Source of the DNA: JAQIBY01 sp963676165
GTDB taxonomy: Bacteria; Bacteroidota; Bacteroidia; Bacteroidales; ML635J-15
DNA: 64,000 nucleotides
Assembly (NCBI GenBank): GCA_963676165.1
Contig: OY781043.1
Coordinates: 2,976,001-3,040,000, forward strand
Direction of reading: 5' to 3'
This document shows, piece after piece, positions 63,089-64,000 of this stretch. The notes beneath the pieces were generated by a model that did no database searches, was not told the origin of the DNA, and was given only the letters and a program-made list of their open reading frames with translations. The position numbers were made by a program, and so were the translations under genes. Position 1 is the stretch's first letter, and the number at the start of each line of letters is the position of its first letter.

Positions 63089-64000
63089 ATGAAAAGACTT
63101 TATGTAGCAATTATTGCCATAATTATGGCAGTAAGTGCCGTTGCACAGAATGTGGATTATTGGTGTGTTGACGGCCGCGTGTATTTCAAAATCAACGATG
63201 ACGTTACCCTCAACGTTTCTAATGATGATGGAAGTGTAAATCCAAAAGATGTTTTCTTCCTAAGAGATTTAATTGATGAGTATCAAATTTCAGCACTTGA
63301 CATGCCATTTTTAAGTGCAGAATCTGACATTCTTCAACGCACATTCCGTATGGATTTTGAAAAAATCAACAAAGTAGATGAATTGGTGAAAGCAATGAAT
63401 GAAATGCAGGAAATTGAGTATGCAGAAAAAGCTCCTCTCTTCCGCATTTCTATGGTTCCAAACGACCCTTATTACGGAGAAGTAACAGGAAGTGGTTTAT
63501 TTGGTGGAACTGCTGATGCTAATTGGCATTTAACTCTTATTGGTGCTGAAGAAGCGTGGGATTTAGAAACCGGAGACAGTGAAATTGTTGTTGCAGTACT
63601 TGACAATGCAATTGATGTTACTCACCCTGACTTGGCAAATAAAATTGTATCTCAGATTGATTTAGGCAATGGCGATAATGACCCAGCACCACCAGAATCT
63701 ACCTATATTTGGTCTCATGGAACACATGGTGCAGGCCTTATTGCTGCAGAAACTAACAACAGTATTGGAGTTGCATCCATAGGTTACGACGTAAGTCTTA
63801 TGGCAGTAAAACTTGGAGACGATGCTTCAGATGGTCAATCTATGGCTGCTGGTTTTGAAGGTATTGTTTGGGCTGCTGACAATGGTGCTGACGTAATCAA
63901 TATGTCATGGGGATCACCTCAGTATTTCATTACAATGCAACACACTGTAAACTATGCATACAACAAAGGTTGTGTTTTAGTTGGTGCTGCAGGGAACAAT
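63089..64000 (+). CDS. Secreted subtilisin-like (S8) protease, 3' end outside window
   Basis: 304 codons visible; the gene runs off the window. Signal peptide 1-19 (MAVSAVAQ). A propeptide of about 25-125 includes FRMDFEKINKVDELVKAMNEM. The subtilase domain starts near 145 with Asp172 (VAVLDNAID) and His210 (WSHGTHGAG), and the last visible residues, GAAGNN, hold the oxyanion-hole Asn. The catalytic Ser and any T9SS sorting domain lie beyond the window. It differs from the protease at 14269 in having the more canonical HGTH motif. A good promoter precedes it. Confidence 0.92.
   Translation, partial: MKRLYVAIIAIIMAVSAVAQNVDYWCVDGRVYFKINDDVTLNVSNDDGSVNPKDVFFLRDLIDEYQISALDMPFLSAESDILQRTFRMDFEKINKVDELVKAMNEMQEIEYAEKAPLFRISMVPNDPYYGEVTGSGLFGGTADANWHLTLIGAEEAWDLETGDSEIVVAVLDNAIDVTHPDLANKIVSQIDLGNGDNDPAPPESTYIWSHGTHGAGLIAAETNNSIGVASIGYDVSLMAVKLGDDASDGQSMAAGFEGIVWAADNGADVINMSWGSPQYFITMQHTVNYAYNKGCVLVGAAGNN

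Noticed and set aside
1..64000. tRNA, rRNA, riboswitch and CRISPR signals
   Set aside because: Reading the intergenic stretches, I found no cloverleaf with a T-loop GTTCAAxxC, no rRNA segment, no repeated spacer pattern and no familiar riboswitch core. A covariance-model search would be decisive.

Overview
The window is AT-rich, dense bacterial chromosome from the phylum Bacteroidota. The evidence is consistent. Several secreted proteins end in type IX secretion (T9SS) sorting domains, both type A and the gliding-associated type B. There are SprB-type repeats, TonB-dependent receptors with carboxypeptidase-regulatory N-domains, an ABC-permease/M1-peptidase fusion, an HYC_CC_PP-type protein and A-rich leaders. 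The promoters match the Bacteroidota form TTTG-N18/19-TAnnTTTG. Gene content fits a free-living Bacteroidales/Marinilabiliales-type organism, but the genus cannot be read from this window.

Layout. 1-4227: the end of an ABC ATPase and its permease-aminopeptidase partner. 4231-6770: a perfect terminator, a rhodanese, an rRNA/tRNA-type methyltransferase and a small outer-membrane protein. 6780-12222: a metal-handling block (MntP on one strand; HYC_CC_PP protein, TonB receptor, HMA protein, secreted nitroreductase and His-rich CDF exporter on the other). 12291-17805: a glycine-rich T9SS protein, a subtilase, a barrel protein, RsmE and a small secreted protein. 17874-19563: a YfcE-type phosphoesterase, then a REP-associated (IS200-like) transposase between inverted REP palindromes, then the severed 3' third of a second phosphoesterase copy. 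19681-25387: DacB, phosphoglycerate mutase, a DUF3109 protein, a secreted protein and an M20 dipeptidase.

25493-35892 is a run of four T9SS cargo genes led, in size, by a 2290-residue gingipain-like (C25) protein. 36137-36743 is a decayed IS4-family insertion sequence. 36762-43924 is a tightly packed four-gene operon: TonB receptor, a CobN-like chelatase anchored at both ends, a MotA/TolQ/ExbB channel and a DUF2149 protein. It resembles the hmu (haem utilisation) locus of Porphyromonas/Bacteroides and is the most interesting system here. I infer an energised machine in which a receptor imports a tetrapyrrole and a membrane-tethered chelatase removes or inserts the metal. DUF2149 would supply the ExbD/MotB-like proton-carrying subunit.

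44121-64000: a secreted esterase, PepD, a double-thioredoxin protein with one dead domain, a large SprB-repeat T9SS type B protein, a LysM/periplasmic-binding protein, an orphan PhoB-type regulator, the operon Rsh (ppGpp) - SirB1-like - glycosyltransferase, a CCA-adding enzyme, thioredoxin, an AraC-GyrI regulator, MnmD and the start of a second subtilase that runs off the window. No tRNA, rRNA or CRISPR array was recognised.
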